Translations under genes and position numbers: made by a program | The notes under the pieces: model-generated | What the model saw: only the letters and a program-made list of their open reading frames with translations | Told to the model about the DNA's origin: nothing | Databases searched by the model: none | From: Botryllus schlosseri | Taxonomy: Eukaryota; Chordata; Ascidiacea; Stolidobranchia; Styelidae | NCBI GenBank assembly: GCA_000444245.1 | Contig: ATSW01006928.1 | Span: 1 to 30,876 of the forward strand | Direction: 5' to 3' | DNA length: 30,876 nucleotides | Shown here: positions 11,095 through 22,508 of the stretch, one piece after another | How positions within the stretch are numbered: position 1 is the stretch's first letter | Layout: each line of letters opens with the position of its first letter

Positions 11095-11422
11095 TGCTGC
11101 TACTCAAGTAGAATAATGAGATATTTCCTGGTAGAGTTGAGATAGCAGCCGACATTGATTTCAGTCAAGTAGAATAATGAAACAGATCATGGAGGGGTTG
11201 AGATAGTATCTGACATTGATACTACTTGAGTAGAATGATTAAATATTTCCAGGTAGAGTCGAGGTAGTTACAGACAAAGCAGCCGACATTGATACTACGC
11301 AATAAGAATAATAAAATATTTCCTGGTAGAGTCGAGATTGCTGATGCCAACATTTATACTACTCATGTAATTATAATGATGAATTATTTCCTGTTAGAGT
11401 CAACATTTTAAACATTTTTGAC
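11095..11422 (+). repeat. Diverged tandem repeat, about five units of 60-72 bp
   Basis: Units contain AAGTAGAATAATGA, ATTTCCTGGTAGAGT(T/C)GAG and (G)CCGACATTGAT in the same order. Unit starts fall near 11100, 11159, 11219, 11293 and 11357. The third unit carries an extra insertion, and the fifth is the most diverged. There is no coding content. The surrounding 10348-13090 contains repeats but no gene I can support. Confidence 0.75.
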
Positions 11423-12056
11423 ATTGACATACACCTATATAATGTAACTTGTACAATGTACATGGCATAATGTTGAGCCCTGTTCACGATTTCTGTCGCA
11501 GGGATAAATGAGGCATGTCCTGGTCTCTCTTTCTAGACTCGTCTCCTTTACCCTCTTACATCAGAAATCATGGCGTTTCTCTTTTCACCGTGGAAAGGCA
11601 TGAAATACGTCAGGAGTTTGAGTGAAGCACAGGTTAAGTCAGTCTAGATGCATTACGACACACAACAATCACTAATATATCTGATGGACCCAACTTGCTT
11701 ACATGCAACACCCTTGTCTATTTGCAACACAAATCTTGCTTATCGTTGTCTAATGCCTATGCAACGGACAGTACCAAGCCTATCAGACAAAGGTTTAAAA
11801 CCATTGAAGTACGCTTACTAGGAAATAGGCTACTAAGTATAGAGTCATGCAGAAATCTGAAGAATGAAAAGTTTCAGTAATATTAATCGCACTAAATCAA
11901 TGCAATATATCATGCTTCATAAAAGTCTGTAACATACTAAAACTAGTTGTCTAAACCATATTTCACACATTTCTGTAAAAATGTACCATGCAAGCATTTT
12001 ATCTACATTTGTTTTGGTGCGTGAAACTAGGGTCCTGAGACGTTGATAAAACTCAG

Positions 12057-12093
12057 GTTCGGGTGGTGCTCTAAAAAGTTTAGGAACCACTGC
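12057..12093. mobile_element. hAT terminal fragment
   Basis: The end AAAAGTTTAGGAACCACTG is the reverse complement of a typical hAT terminus starting CAGTGGTTCCTAAAC. The other end was not found. Confidence 0.45.
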
Positions 12094-12354
12094 TGTAGGT
12101 GTTGGAGTTGGTGTGACACCTTTAATTTGGACCCAGAGTCGATTCAGAACAATTGCACACCCCTGTGCTGGATCACAGGATTTCTATCAGACCACTGTGT
12201 GTCACATTGTATGACTCATATACTTTTCTAGAGTCAGCCTAAGCCAGTTATTTAGGAGGACATGCATTGCCTTGCACATTTATTTGTGAAGTAGATAGCA
12301 TGCTGCAAATTTGTGAGTGCATCTGGTGTACTAGTAGGTGGCTTTAACTATGAG

Positions 12355-12735
12355 GGTCAAATTAGGGAGTATTTCTACCCAAGTAGAAGTAGAAGTAATG
12401 CTGTAAATTTTTACGAAATCACAAGTAGAAGTAGAGATTTCCAAATTGTTACAAAATTACTTCAACTAGAAGTAGAAAAGGAAAGTATGAAAAGTTTGGA
12501 TTTGGTTGAGATGATGCAACGCAAGGCAAAATAACCAATGACTCCACTAATAGAGCAGTTCATGATATGTAGTTTGCTACCATGATTCAGGCACAATTTC
12601 AGCCAGTTAATATATTTTCACTCACAAAAGCGATACAAAGCAATCCCTAAAGTCCAAGTACGAGAGAAGTACTTGAGTATTATCAGATGTGTTCAGTAGG
12701 AAAATAACACTGAAATAGGGTTTTTCTATTCACCC
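12355..12735 (+). repeat. AAGTAGAAGTAG repeat, copy 2
   Basis: CCCAAGTAGAAGTAGAAGTA at about 12380 is followed by further AAGTAGAAGTAG motifs. A downstream block shared with the copy at 283-850 includes TGATTCAGGCAC against ATTCAGGCAC and an AGTACTTGAGTA-like segment. The termini are not clear. Confidence 0.5.
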
Positions 12736-13091
12736 TAATCCAGTTCTACTTCAGGAGTTTGTGAAGATAAACTATATACTTTCCCCTTTGAAACTTCGTG
12801 TCAATGGTGAGCAGTAATGGATAGATTTTAATGTATTTGTATGAAATTTCACTGGAGTCATTCTCTATTTCTACTTGAAGTAGAAATGGCTTCTCAAATT
12901 TCGCAATATTACCGCGGTGGAATCATAGAAGCTTATGTCCTTTTTTTCAAATTTTTGGGATCCAGTTTTCAAATTGATAGATTTGTAAACTGGAAAATGA
13001 AAACTCTACATAAAGTGAATTTTCTCAAAATGTGTAAAATAGACATAAGCTACTTTGATTCCAGAGCAATGATATACACAGAAGTACTAAT

Positions 13092-13207
13092 CAGTGGTTC
13101 CCAACATTTTTACAGCCGTGGCTCAATTTCCAATTTGACCTAAATTAGGTAAGCTGATTACCATAAAAAAGGTCAGAATTTTCGCGACCCCAGGTTGAAA
13201 ACCACTG
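13092..13207. mobile_element. Short hAT MITE, CAGTGGTTCCCAAC termini
   Basis: The 116-bp element starts CAGTGGTTCCCAACATTTTT and ends AGGTTGAAAACCACTG. The terminal repeats are imperfect, and the flanks do not show a matching 8-bp duplication, so the copy is old or rearranged. Confidence 0.6.
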
Positions 13208-13482
13208 GCATAAAATGTACCTTATTCAACATACCCAGGCAGTCAGGCCGCAAGACATACATGCAATGAAACTGTCTGCGTAGATTCAGCAGCATCTTAT
13301 CCAGCATCGTCGTTGGTTATCCAATTGTGACCATCAATTTTCATGCTATATATTAGCCTATATATATAGATATAAGCTATATGCAGTCTTCAATATACTA
13401 TTCTGAAAATCATTACATTTCAACAAATATTAGTATCATGCTACTGCTACTATTATATCAATTCTATAGGAAATAGCTGACA

Positions 13483-14922
13483 GTTGGTAGCAATGTTCCC
13501 TCTAATTTTTCACAAGTCTGCGCAAACATGTCAACTCACTGCGCAGGCCCTTGGACAACTGTGCGCAACCACCCTCCCATAGGGTAATAAAACAAACTTC
13601 TGGGGGGCTTCGCCCCCCAGAACCCCCTTTGAGCTGTACGCTTTTTAGGTATTTATCATCTATATTGGGTGGCCGTTTGATCGTTGTTCTCGCCTAAACG
13701 CGCGAAGCGCGAAATAATTATATAATTCATCATTGCATAGGTCAATATCATCGGGAATTGCATATTTTTATCCTCTCCCTGCTCACAGAATTAGATTTAC
13801 CGGAAAAGCTGATCGAGTGAGGTGTGTTGGAATAGATAGGCCCTCTAAATAATAATAAAACATCTTCGAGCGTACCCGTTGGTATAATGACTTCGTTACA
13901 TGATGCTATTTCGTGACCTCCTATATGCTATGTCAAAAGATATTGAAATCGCCCGAACGTGGTAAACTAAAAGACATACACGATTTCAAACTGGTATTTC
14001 TTTACTGGAAAATAATGTTCCCTCGATATGGCATTTGTCCTATTGTAGGACTCGGATCGCCAGGACAGGAACATTCGGCGCCAGCCATTTAGGCGCAATT
14101 AAACATGTATGTATTATATCGAAGATTTCGGTCAGCACAAGGGCAGTATTTTTCGCCCAAGGTTTTCTCGCTGATGATCGTTCTGGCGCACTTCTCGGAG
14201 TCACATGTTACATAGCCTCTAACTTCATATGTCTTGGAGCGTCATTGTGCGGTAATGGCTGACGCCCCAGCGCTCATTCCAATAAATCATGCATATTTTT
14301 TGTTGGGAAAGGGTGCCCAATAATCAAGATATGTGACAATATTAAATTGCGCGTAGCGCGAAAAAAATTCCTGAAAAATTCCAAAAAAATACACCATGAT
14401 CGATTTATTTTATTTAACGGAATAATTTTGGGCCCCCTTCGAGCTGGGCTTCTCCAATTGGCGCGTTTGGGGTGTGGCAGTTACGGTCCTGAGTAGATCT
14501 TACGCAATGTTCATGCTACCATGTTAAACCATGGTATTTCGCCATTCCCAGAAAATAATGCGCTATTGAAATAATATCAGTATCGCTCAAGCGTACGAGA
14601 CCATACTAAAAAAATCTCTTCCGTGAGGTGCACGTGATTGTAAATTCTCATTTCTTAACGGAGCGCAATATTTACCTTTGCGGGCCGCACTTGTACCTCG
14701 GTTTCAGACTTCAGTGATAACACTATTTCGCCCTGGCAATGTTCCATCTAATTTTTCAAGAGTCTGCGCGCCTGTGTGGTCCATTGGACAACAGTGCACA
14801 ACGACTAAAAAAAACATCACTTAGGAATTTTTGTGCGCAGCTTAGATTTTCTGTGCGCAGAGACCGTTTCAGCACTGCGCATTTGCGCACGTGCGCAGCT
14901 AAGAGGGAACATTGGTTGGTAG
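13483..14922. mobile_element. hAT-like element, CAATGTTCCCTCT family, with 8-bp TSD
   Basis: The element is 13491-14914 (1424 bp). It starts CAATGTTCCCTCTAATTTTT and ends AAGAGGGAACATTG. It is flanked by perfect 8-bp duplications GTTGGTAG at 13483-13490 and 14915-14922. A second copy of the left end (CAATGTTCCATCTAATTTTT) occurs inside at 14738. The stretch from there to 14914 therefore looks like a complete short element with many TGCGCA motifs. The middle is a reverse-oriented copy of the GC-palindrome repeat. No transposase is encoded. Confidence 0.88.
13583..14493 (-). repeat. GC-palindrome dispersed repeat, copy B
   Basis: Read on the minus strand it begins CTCAGGACCGTAACTGCC. It includes TCGCGCTACGCGCAA and, near 13700, TCGCGCTTCGCGCG followed by TTTAGGCGA, as in copy A at 5318-5341. 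Homology to copy A is spread over nearly the whole length. Near 13601-13620 there is also a short perfect hairpin, TGGGGGGC TTCG GCCCCCCA. Confidence 0.8.
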
Positions 14923-14935
14923 GTAATATTTCACC

Positions 14936-15872
14936 CAGTGTTGAGATGATTTGAGTCACGTTTTTGGAATGGCTTGATTTGACTCGGACTGCATGTAGGA
15001 GAAATACAAAATGGCTCTAAATTCGGAGTCAATATTAAAGTTATCAATTATTCTATAGCATGCGGTGTGAAACGATATGCGAACTGGGCATATTTGTTGA
15101 CAATGTGTAACAAATTACTTTGTTATATCTAGAACTGGCACATCTCAAAACTTAATTAGTATTTTAATAATCAACATGGTAGTGAAAAGTAAGAATATAA
15201 TTTAAATACTCTGATGAAGGGTATTTATTGATCAGAGTGGCATCTCACTATAGCAGGGATTTTCATATTGAAATCTATTGTTGCTAGCATCTTATCAAAG
15301 GGGCCAAAATCATCAACCTATTGACTGAATATCAAAATATTTTAAGGTGTATGCAACACTACTTCAAAATCCATCGAGGCCTTCATTGTGATTTAAATTC
15401 CGAAACAACGCGTAAAACATAGCGTTATTTTAAAACTGTCATCCATTATGCCGATGCTAGAACAATGAACATCCTATCTGCAATCAGGCATATACTTCAA
15501 TATGAATTCAGACGTCTGTGACGCACAGATAATTAAATTGCACCGAATTGTTTTGTCTGCGATGTCGCTGCAACTGGAACTAGAATTGGACGTATCGGAA
15601 TGGTAAATGAGAATGAAACCAAGTAAATAAAGAATATGTATGTATCATGTGGTCATTTTTCAGTACAGACGATAGGATCAGCATACTTTTCAAAGAAGCA
15701 GGAGTACTTGTCAATTGACTCGAAATTTTGACTCCAAAGTACAAGTCACTTCGTATTTCTCATACGTCGAATCCGAGACAATTCAGGTCATTTTAGTGCA
15801 GTCACTAGCCGAGACAAGTCATTTGAAAAATGAGACTCGAATCGAGTCAAGGTATGAGTCATCCCAACACCA
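14936..15872 (+). mobile_element. hAT-type CAGTGTTGGGA family, degenerate copy 3
   Basis: The left end CAGTGTTGAGATGATTTGAG and the right end GAGTCATCCCAACACC match the termini of copies 1 and 2, with several changes. The subterminal GAGTCAAGTCA motifs are still visible but eroded. No 8-bp duplication survives. It starts 14 bp after the duplication of the neighbouring CAATGTTCCC element. Confidence 0.65.
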
Positions 15873-16014
15873 TTTATAAGATTGATTATAATACATGAAT
15901 TCAACACAAATTTTAAAATACATTGAGATCAATTCCTATCATTACAATTTCTTTTTCTTCCACCAGCCATTGTAGACATGGGGCACCAGAAATTTTAATC
16001 TAAATCGATACAAG

Positions 16015-16215
16015 CGCTAAAAAGGTTAGAACATGCAAATAAAAGGCATGCACACCGAATGAAAAGTAACAGAAGATAACATAAAACGACATGTGATGTA
16101 AATGAATGTGACATGCGTAGGTAGGTAAGAGAAGTCGATATGCCAAATCGAGGTTCAGCAATATCTAGGGATGACTGGTATTTATTCAGTAGAAACTGCT
16201 TGTTTATTGACTTGA
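16015..16215. repeat. Dispersed repeat of unknown class, copy 2
   Basis: It is similar to 8570-8755, with the shared motif order GGCATGCA, GAATGAAAAGTAA, AACATAAAACG, TCGATATGCC and AAACTGCTT. The stretch 16216-16600 holds nothing I can identify. Confidence 0.5.
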
Positions 16216-16603
16216 CTGTGGAGACTGTCGGATAGCCGTTGAAACACTCTTCCTCACATTGTTCCACAGCTGTGGCCGGGCATATTTGATAGAAACGAGG
16301 TTTTCATGTAATCCGCGCTGAACATATGATATTTGGACGAGGAAGCGTGTGTTTTAGTTATGCACTTTCGATTCTGAAAAAGTCATTCAATTTCATGGGG
16401 AAGTCAACGCAATGGAGTTGATACATTTCAATTTCGTCATATCTTCTGGAACACCAAATCATTAGTGTATCGATTTGTGGGTTACGCATCCAAGCAGTTT
16501 TGGTGCTCTAGTAATGATACGCAGCACCCGATGTTGTAGTTTTTGCAATGGATCTATTGTGGGCTATTCTTACTGGCAACACACCAGTAAAAAATGCCGT
16601 ATT

Positions 16604-17012
16604 AGGCTAAGGAGAAAGCGTAGTGGTGAGCGTCGATGCCATACAATCAGGTGGCTCGGGTTCGATTCCCCGCCGTCAGAGGTTATTCAGGGCTCCTCGT
16701 CCCCCGTGTCGTTGTTCTTATGGCAACAAAAAAGCCCAGAAAAAGACCCGAAATAGAAAGAAAAAGAGCAAGAAATAGCTTCTAAAAAATGACAGACGAA
16801 GAAAGAATAACATCAAAGAATACTGTGACATTAGGCGCTAGGTTGAGGTGGATGCCACTCATGCCAGTTGAAGAAACCCAACTGGTTGGTCGTTCGGCAT
16901 CCTCCAATCTGTCCGTTAGGCTACATCGAATTGTGTATCTTGTATATCGCACTATACATTATGTGTGTGTCTTGGGCAGATGAATACATAATATGTAAAT
17001 TGATTGTAACTT
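16604..17012 (+). mobile_element. tRNA-derived SINE, family 1, long form
   Basis: The A-box-like AAGCGTAGTGG is near 16615 and the B box GGTTCGATTCC is at 16659-16669. An A/G-rich middle (GAAAAAGACCCGAAATAGAA) follows, then the family body with GACATTAGGCGCTAGG, GGTGGATGCCA and GTGTGTGTCTTG, ending near TTGATTG. This copy carries the internal region that the 2353 copy lacks. Confidence 0.85.
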
Positions 17013-17388
17013 TAATTGGAATAAAGATTCGTAGAGTATCAGCAGAGACGAAACGAGCAGGTCCTGCCATATTTGTCGTTTTAGCGACTGTATGTGATTC
17101 TACCAAGAAATGTCCAGTAAAACCTGTAGGTAATTTTCAGCATTGGAGGCAGTGTTATGGCATCAACACCAACCGATAGCTGCTATATCAGAGAGGCTTT
17201 ACATCCAATTTGCAATCAATTGTTCATAATTGACAAAATATTGTTGGCATCCGATAAAAACTCGATATAAAGAAATTGCAATATTCATAATATCATGTCA
17301 TGAGACACCAACCTTTTGCTTCTTATCCAGATGCTGAATCGAATGTGCTGAGCAAAATTTACATTTTTTCGTCTTCCAGCTTCCAGTA

Positions 17389-17502
17389 TTGGTGTATCAA
17401 ATCAAACAACTCAACTGAATATTATGACGATTTTGAAAGTCCGTCGAGACACGATACCATTTCAGTTGAGTATTCTACACGCGTAAATTCAGTTCAGGCC
17501 TG
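17389..17502 (+). CDS. Possible terminal coding exon, unrecognised protein
   Basis: After a polypyrimidine tract and tandem acceptors (TCTTCCAG, CTTCCAG) an open frame reads YWCIKSNNSTEYYDDFESPS and ends in NSVQA before TGA at 17500-17502. The composition (acidic, Tyr and Ser rich) looks like a cytoplasmic tail rather than random translation. No upstream exon was found to join it, and the surrounding DNA is repeat-rich. It is a weak candidate and may be chance. Confidence 0.25.
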
Positions 17503-17904
17503 ATACCTGAGTGTGAGTGACGTATCCTTAGCCTTATCCAACAGACGCAAACACAGTGAAGAGGTCCTGCGTTGTGTATCAATCGGGTGTGAGCACAACA
17601 CAGAGTGATACAGTCGTGAACCATGAGTGATACCTGAGTATTTACCTGAGATGCATATGTGGGAATACCCTACCGAAACACCCGGAACGGAACTACTACT
17701 TCTGCACAGGTGTAATTGTGAAAACGGAACCGGGAAATGCCCCGGGTAATTTCGGTGTGTTTTCGAGAGAAAAACGGAACTGCTGCTAGTGAGAAGGCAC
17801 ATATGGGACTTCCCCATGTAATTTCATTCAAGTTTCGAAGAGATCATGATTGAAGAGTTGAAGACAGTTACATCGGACGGACTGAGGTGTGGTGTGGGTG
17901 TTAA

Positions 17905-18035
17905 ACTGTTAATTGAAGAGACAGTAGGCTACTTGATCGTTTCAGCATCATCCTATGTGTTCATTACATCGCATTATTGTTCATTGTGCGTGCCTTGATC
18001 GGATGAAAGTACATAATCTGACAACGATCTGAGAT
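17905..18035 (+). mobile_element. SINE family 1, 3' fragment
   Basis: It shares TTCATTACATCGCATT, CATTGTGCGTGCCTTG and GATGAAAGTACATAATCTG with the 3' halves of the full copies. The tRNA-like head is missing. The stretch 18036-18754 holds no gene I can support. Confidence 0.6.
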
Positions 18036-18754
18036 ATCAACCTCGCCTGCCAACAACGCCAGTTTCACCACTTATCCTCTCGTGCTATCTTCTGTTGCTT
18101 TTTATTAGTGTACAATGTGCATGGTATGTATGTTCAATATGTTCATTGTTCATGTACGCACACTGAACATGTCTTTGATTTACATCGTACAGGCCAGTGG
18201 GTGTCTGTCCAATACATTTCGACTTCATCATAACTTTTCCACTGTATCGCAATGTTGTGGCGTTTTGAATTGAAGAAATTTCGATAAACTGATACGTGGT
18301 AATAAAGTTTTTATACCATATTTTGAGATCAGGAAGAGGTCACATTTTACAAGCTACAAAAGTTATAATTGGACGAGAAAACGGGCCATTTGGAAAAATT
18401 TTACGGCAAATACTACTGTGGTAACAAAAAAAGGTCAACCCAACTCCCGAAAGATCTGTCAAATCAGTTTTGTTTGGCCTTTTTTTAGTCAACCTTGCCG
18501 TCGCAATCTAGATTTTTCGCGTCATTTATGGCGTAGGTGATGACTAGAACCCTAGAGGCAATGTAAAGTGGGGCAGCGAGTCACCAGCAGTAGGCCTATA
18601 TTGAAGATCATCACGTACCCGCGCATATATCATGCTTTGGAAATTTAACTGCCGCCCTGATCTTGATGTGTCAACTATAGAATACCCTCCTCACAGTGAT
18701 AGATTACATTTTGTAGCCAGTACATTATATACCATATGAAAGAATGGACCGAGC

Positions 18755-19085
18755 GATGACGTAACGTTCTATGTTAATGAGTCGGATTCGAATCGGAGAC
18801 ATGTCGCCAATATGTTCAAAGTTAAAAANCACCTGGTGTAGGCCCGTATATCGTCTATCTATAATATATATAATTGAGGAACTCATAAACGACTCGATGA
18901 CGTATAGCCTCATATCATCAGTCTCATAGAGTTCGCGGAGACATTTCGCCGCAGTGCTAAAATCCACCTAATGTAGGCCTAGGGTCTCTGAACTCTCTAT
19001 ACATAATTTAGGAACTCATAAACGACGCGACGACATAACTTCGTGCCAGTCGGATAGTTCATATATAGTTCGGAGTGAGAGAAAC
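18755..19085 (+). repeat. Tandem repeat, period about 133-141 bp, two full units and part of a third
   Basis: Units begin GATGACGTA at 18755, GATGACGTA at 18896 and GACGACATA at 19029. The first two contain GTAGGCC and end with GGAACTCATAAACGAC. The second half of each unit is the best conserved. No coding content is supported. The following 19086-19843 is AT-rich with no gene seen. Confidence 0.7.
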
Positions 19086-19843
19086 CCAACGTGATGTATA
19101 GAATGATCATTATCGACGTCACTTTAGTTTTTACGCGGTTATTATTGATGAGCTAAAATGATGTGCTCCTACAAATTATNATAAATGAAGCTGTGGCGTA
19201 ACATTACGTTATACTTCAAGTCATGTACGATGAGGTTCTATTGTTTTATTCTTGCAAACCCAGATGTGGCGATTTACTGGATCAATGAAATCGACTATGA
19301 TTTCGAATATTTTTGAAACATACGATTACGATTATAGCAAATCTCTCAGTTGTCGATTACCATTACGATTGTGTTGAGAAAGTAATTATACGATTGCAGT
19401 AATATTGGTTCCTTGATCCTGAGCCTTGAGCTATCTTGTGACTAAATTGGTCACATTCTATATATAAACAGTAAACACGTCCGAAGACAAACTATTGGGA
19501 TGAGATTGCATCATGCGAGAAATTGTAACGTCATTTGTTTGATCCATTGAGCTACGTTATTGCTGAAGATTAATCAACCCCGCTGATTTTTGTACAATAT
19601 ACGAACCATATGCTCACAAAATTCAAATATTGGGCAAATAATGGCGGAATGAAGATTGGACGCAAATACCAACGACCATAGAAGAGTAAAACAAAATGAA
19701 CTCGCAATTCAAGCATAGCGATCCACATAACACAGATATTGGGAGCTGTCGTTTGCGATAAACCATAAAGGTCGTTATGTCGAAGACCACGATGCATATG
19801 ATACGGTATTGTGTGGGATAGTTATGTTGCCTGAAATGAATGA

Positions 19844-20213
19844 GAATGAGATAGCGTATAGTGGTGAGCGTCGCCGCCAGACAAGCAGGCGGCCCGGGCT
19901 ATTCTGGGATCATCGTTCTCCGTCTCGCTGTTCTTACGGCGACAAAAAGTCCAGAAAAAAAGACACGATAAAGAAAGAAAAGAGCAAGAACGAGCATCTA
20001 AAAAGGACCGATGAAGAAAGAACATCAACGAAGAAGACTGTGACATCGGGAACTAGGTCGAGATAGATGCCAGTTCAAGAGACCCCATGGTTGGTATCGT
20101 TCGGCATCCCCCTATCTTTTCATTACATCGCATTGTGTTATCGCATTGTACACTGTGTGTGTGTCTTGCGCAGATGTAAAGACAATCTGAAGATTGATTG
20201 ATTGATTGATTGA
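19844..20213 (+). mobile_element. tRNA-derived SINE, family 1, with GATT tail
   Basis: The A-box region (TAGCGTATAGTGG) is preserved with a small insertion, and the B box is eroded. The A/G-rich middle and body match the copy at 16604. The 3' end is a run of GATT repeats at about 20195-20212. This gives the family's tail and suggests mobilisation by a LINE whose 3' end carries the same repeat. Confidence 0.85.
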
Positions 20214-20420
20214 GAATAAATGCACAATTTAATGTACAGTACGATGGTTATGAATCTACACATAATTTAAATACGCGGGCTTATATGTGTCAAGTCAAGT
20301 CACGTGTGATAGACGATAAAAAAGACAACTGTAGGCTAATAATTAACTTGATATAAATTGATATGCAGCGTGTTTTTTTTTATCGGAGTAGCAGCATAAT
20401 AGGTTGAGAATAAGATATGA

Positions 20421-20775
20421 TCAGTGCTGCACCCCAAACCCCCGCAATTGGGAGGCTTGAGCTCAGAAGGCTCAACATAAGTGATACAGTTCTTTTGGTG
20501 GGAGATATAAGCATTTTTTTCAAACTTTCTTTGCGCTTCGCACGAATTAATGGGTATAACCTCGACCCAAGAAAAAAGTAGCCCACGTAAGATTTATATA
20601 TATAGGCATTCGGCCATTGTCGCGCCACGACACAATGATGTTTTTAGGCCAACATGGAACTCCGCGAATATTTCCTGCCATAATGACCGGCGGCGAGAAA
20701 ACTTTCGCCTAATTAAAGGAACGCTTCATGTTGGCCGAAAACTTCGAGATATATATATCCTATATGTCACGAAGC
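20421..20775 (+). repeat. GC-palindrome dispersed repeat, copy C
   Basis: It contains GCACCCCAAACCCCCGCAAT, a worn palindrome TTTGCGCTTCGCACG near 20530, and AGGCCAACATGGAACTCCGC, which matches copy D at about 22778. It is more diverged than copies A and B, and its ends are approximate. Confidence 0.6.
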
Positions 20776-20788
20776 TCTGGCTCCCCGT

Positions 20789-20853
20789 CTCCCTCTCTCT
20801 CTCTCTTTCTTTCTTACTCACTCTCTCTCTCTCTCTCTCTCTCTCCCTCTCTC
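20789..20853 (+). repeat. CT microsatellite
   Basis: Nearly continuous CT dinucleotides are broken only by a short TTTCTTTCTTACTCA interruption. They give a spurious Leu-Ser repeat peptide in one frame. The stretch from 20854 to 21450 holds no gene I can support. Confidence 0.9.
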
Positions 20854-21450
20854 CTATCCTCTATGGAAAAACGCCACATCACATGACCTCTATTCATGTA
20901 TGGGGTATATTATACGAACGCCGAACGTACATTTACTGAAACTCATGCACTCTTAGCGAAAAGAGTGTGTATTCACACCCCAAGGGCCGGAAAAGGTGGT
21001 AAACGGAATCAGAATGTAACTCATAATTATACCGCGGCCATAAATCCTACGTGCCTACGTGCATACCTTACTAAACATTCCCATATTTCAATGCATAATT
21101 TGGATTAAAATATTGTAGGCTATTCGATTTATACCGCGGTATAAATCTGTGGTAGGTTCAGCTAGGTTTCGTGTGCATGGATCATAGGTCACATGGATGT
21201 ATTTGTATATTCACACCCCTTATCAGAAGTGTTACACGGGTGGTAATATAACCCCTTTTCGATAAGAGTGTGTATGCTGTAACCAACTGCCTAAATTGCC
21301 TTGATTACTAACCCCCCATACAATACACGCGAAAAAGACAATTGTCGTGTACTGAACTGCAAGTGAAGTGCTACGCAGGACGATTATTATCAGCTGTCAG
21401 TTAAGTATATTATAAGCCGGTATCCGTAACATACAGACTCGCTGTAAACC

Positions 21451-21790
21451 GCAGGGGTCACCAACGCGGAGCCCGCGGGCCCCAGGTAGCCTGCGAGGAT
21501 CGACCAGACGAATAACTCGCGAGCCTGTTCTAAGGATGGATCGAATAGCAGCACTTACCAGTAATCTTTTATATATATACAGATTGACTTAATATTTTCA
21601 GTTGATTGTAGTTCGCAGAATATAGACATTTTTGCGATTTTGGTGTCTAATCCCTTCTATTACCTCACTTGAGCTTAGCTCACACGTAAATCAATGACCT
21701 GTGGCGCAGACCGCGTGTCATTAAAAGTTGAAACTATTTTACGGGACAAACAATTTTTCTCTACGGGTCGCAGGTGTTCGGCAAGAGAAT
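21451..21790. mobile_element. Probable hAT fragment, CAGGGGTCACCAAC terminus
   Basis: The start CAGGGGTCACCAACGCGGAG followed by CCCGCGGGCCCC is typical of a hAT subfamily with GC-rich subterminal sequence. No inverted right terminus was found, so the right boundary is a guess. The stretch 21791-22508 has no recognised feature. Confidence 0.4.
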
Positions 21791-22508
21791 AATCCAATAG
21801 AGTAATTTTATGCCGCTTCATATGCGCTTCCTAAGAGTGGCATTTGACAGGATGTGCCCTGACTGAGTATACTTATAGCGGCTGCTTCGAAGTTGTACCA
21901 CTTCGATCTAAATCTATGTTTCTTAAGATTCAAAAGGCATATTATACATATATGATCTTATTTATAAATTTGTGTATTTGTGCCTTTCTATACGCACTCC
22001 ATACAGATCCCTGACCGACATAATACAAAAGCATCAGCTTACAGTTACACGACTTCATCAGTTAACCTTAATTTAGATACCTCTTCTGGTCGGTGATCGG
22101 TATCAATCAAAATCTAGCATCGGGTTATTGAGGGTACGACGCAATTATAACATTTAAAATCGTGATATATTTAGGAAAATTGCAATTGTTGAAAATTTTT
22201 TCAGCACATATTAAACTAATTTTAAGTTCAAGAAAATCAGTTCTCACTGACGGATTCGCGCCCCTTCCGGATGTTTATCACGACCCTAAAGAAGGGCGCT
22301 CCACCAAGTTTAAGAACAAAAGGTCAAGTTACATACCAGAGTACAGTGCACTATAGTTGATAGCATGCAATGTCAGGCTTCCCACTGACTAATATAGAAA
22401 CAGATGAAGTACAGTGTGACTATAGGCTTAACGGGACGTATGGTAAGCCTAGTGTGACATAATTTATTTAAAAATCCAAGTTGACTGTTGTTGCATGATT
22501 TGTACAAA

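Noticed and set aside
17494-17817. Minus-strand frame of 107 codons
   Set aside because: Ser-rich translation with no domain pattern. It overlaps the possible terminal exon's stop by a few bases and shows no splice evidence.
20550-20939. Frame of 129 codons
   Set aside because: The centre is a Leu-Ser repeat from the CT microsatellite and the rest is repeat copy C.
22162-22356. Frame of 64 codons as a small gene
   Set aside because: No family recognised, no splice or start context, and it is flanked by repeats; support is insufficient.
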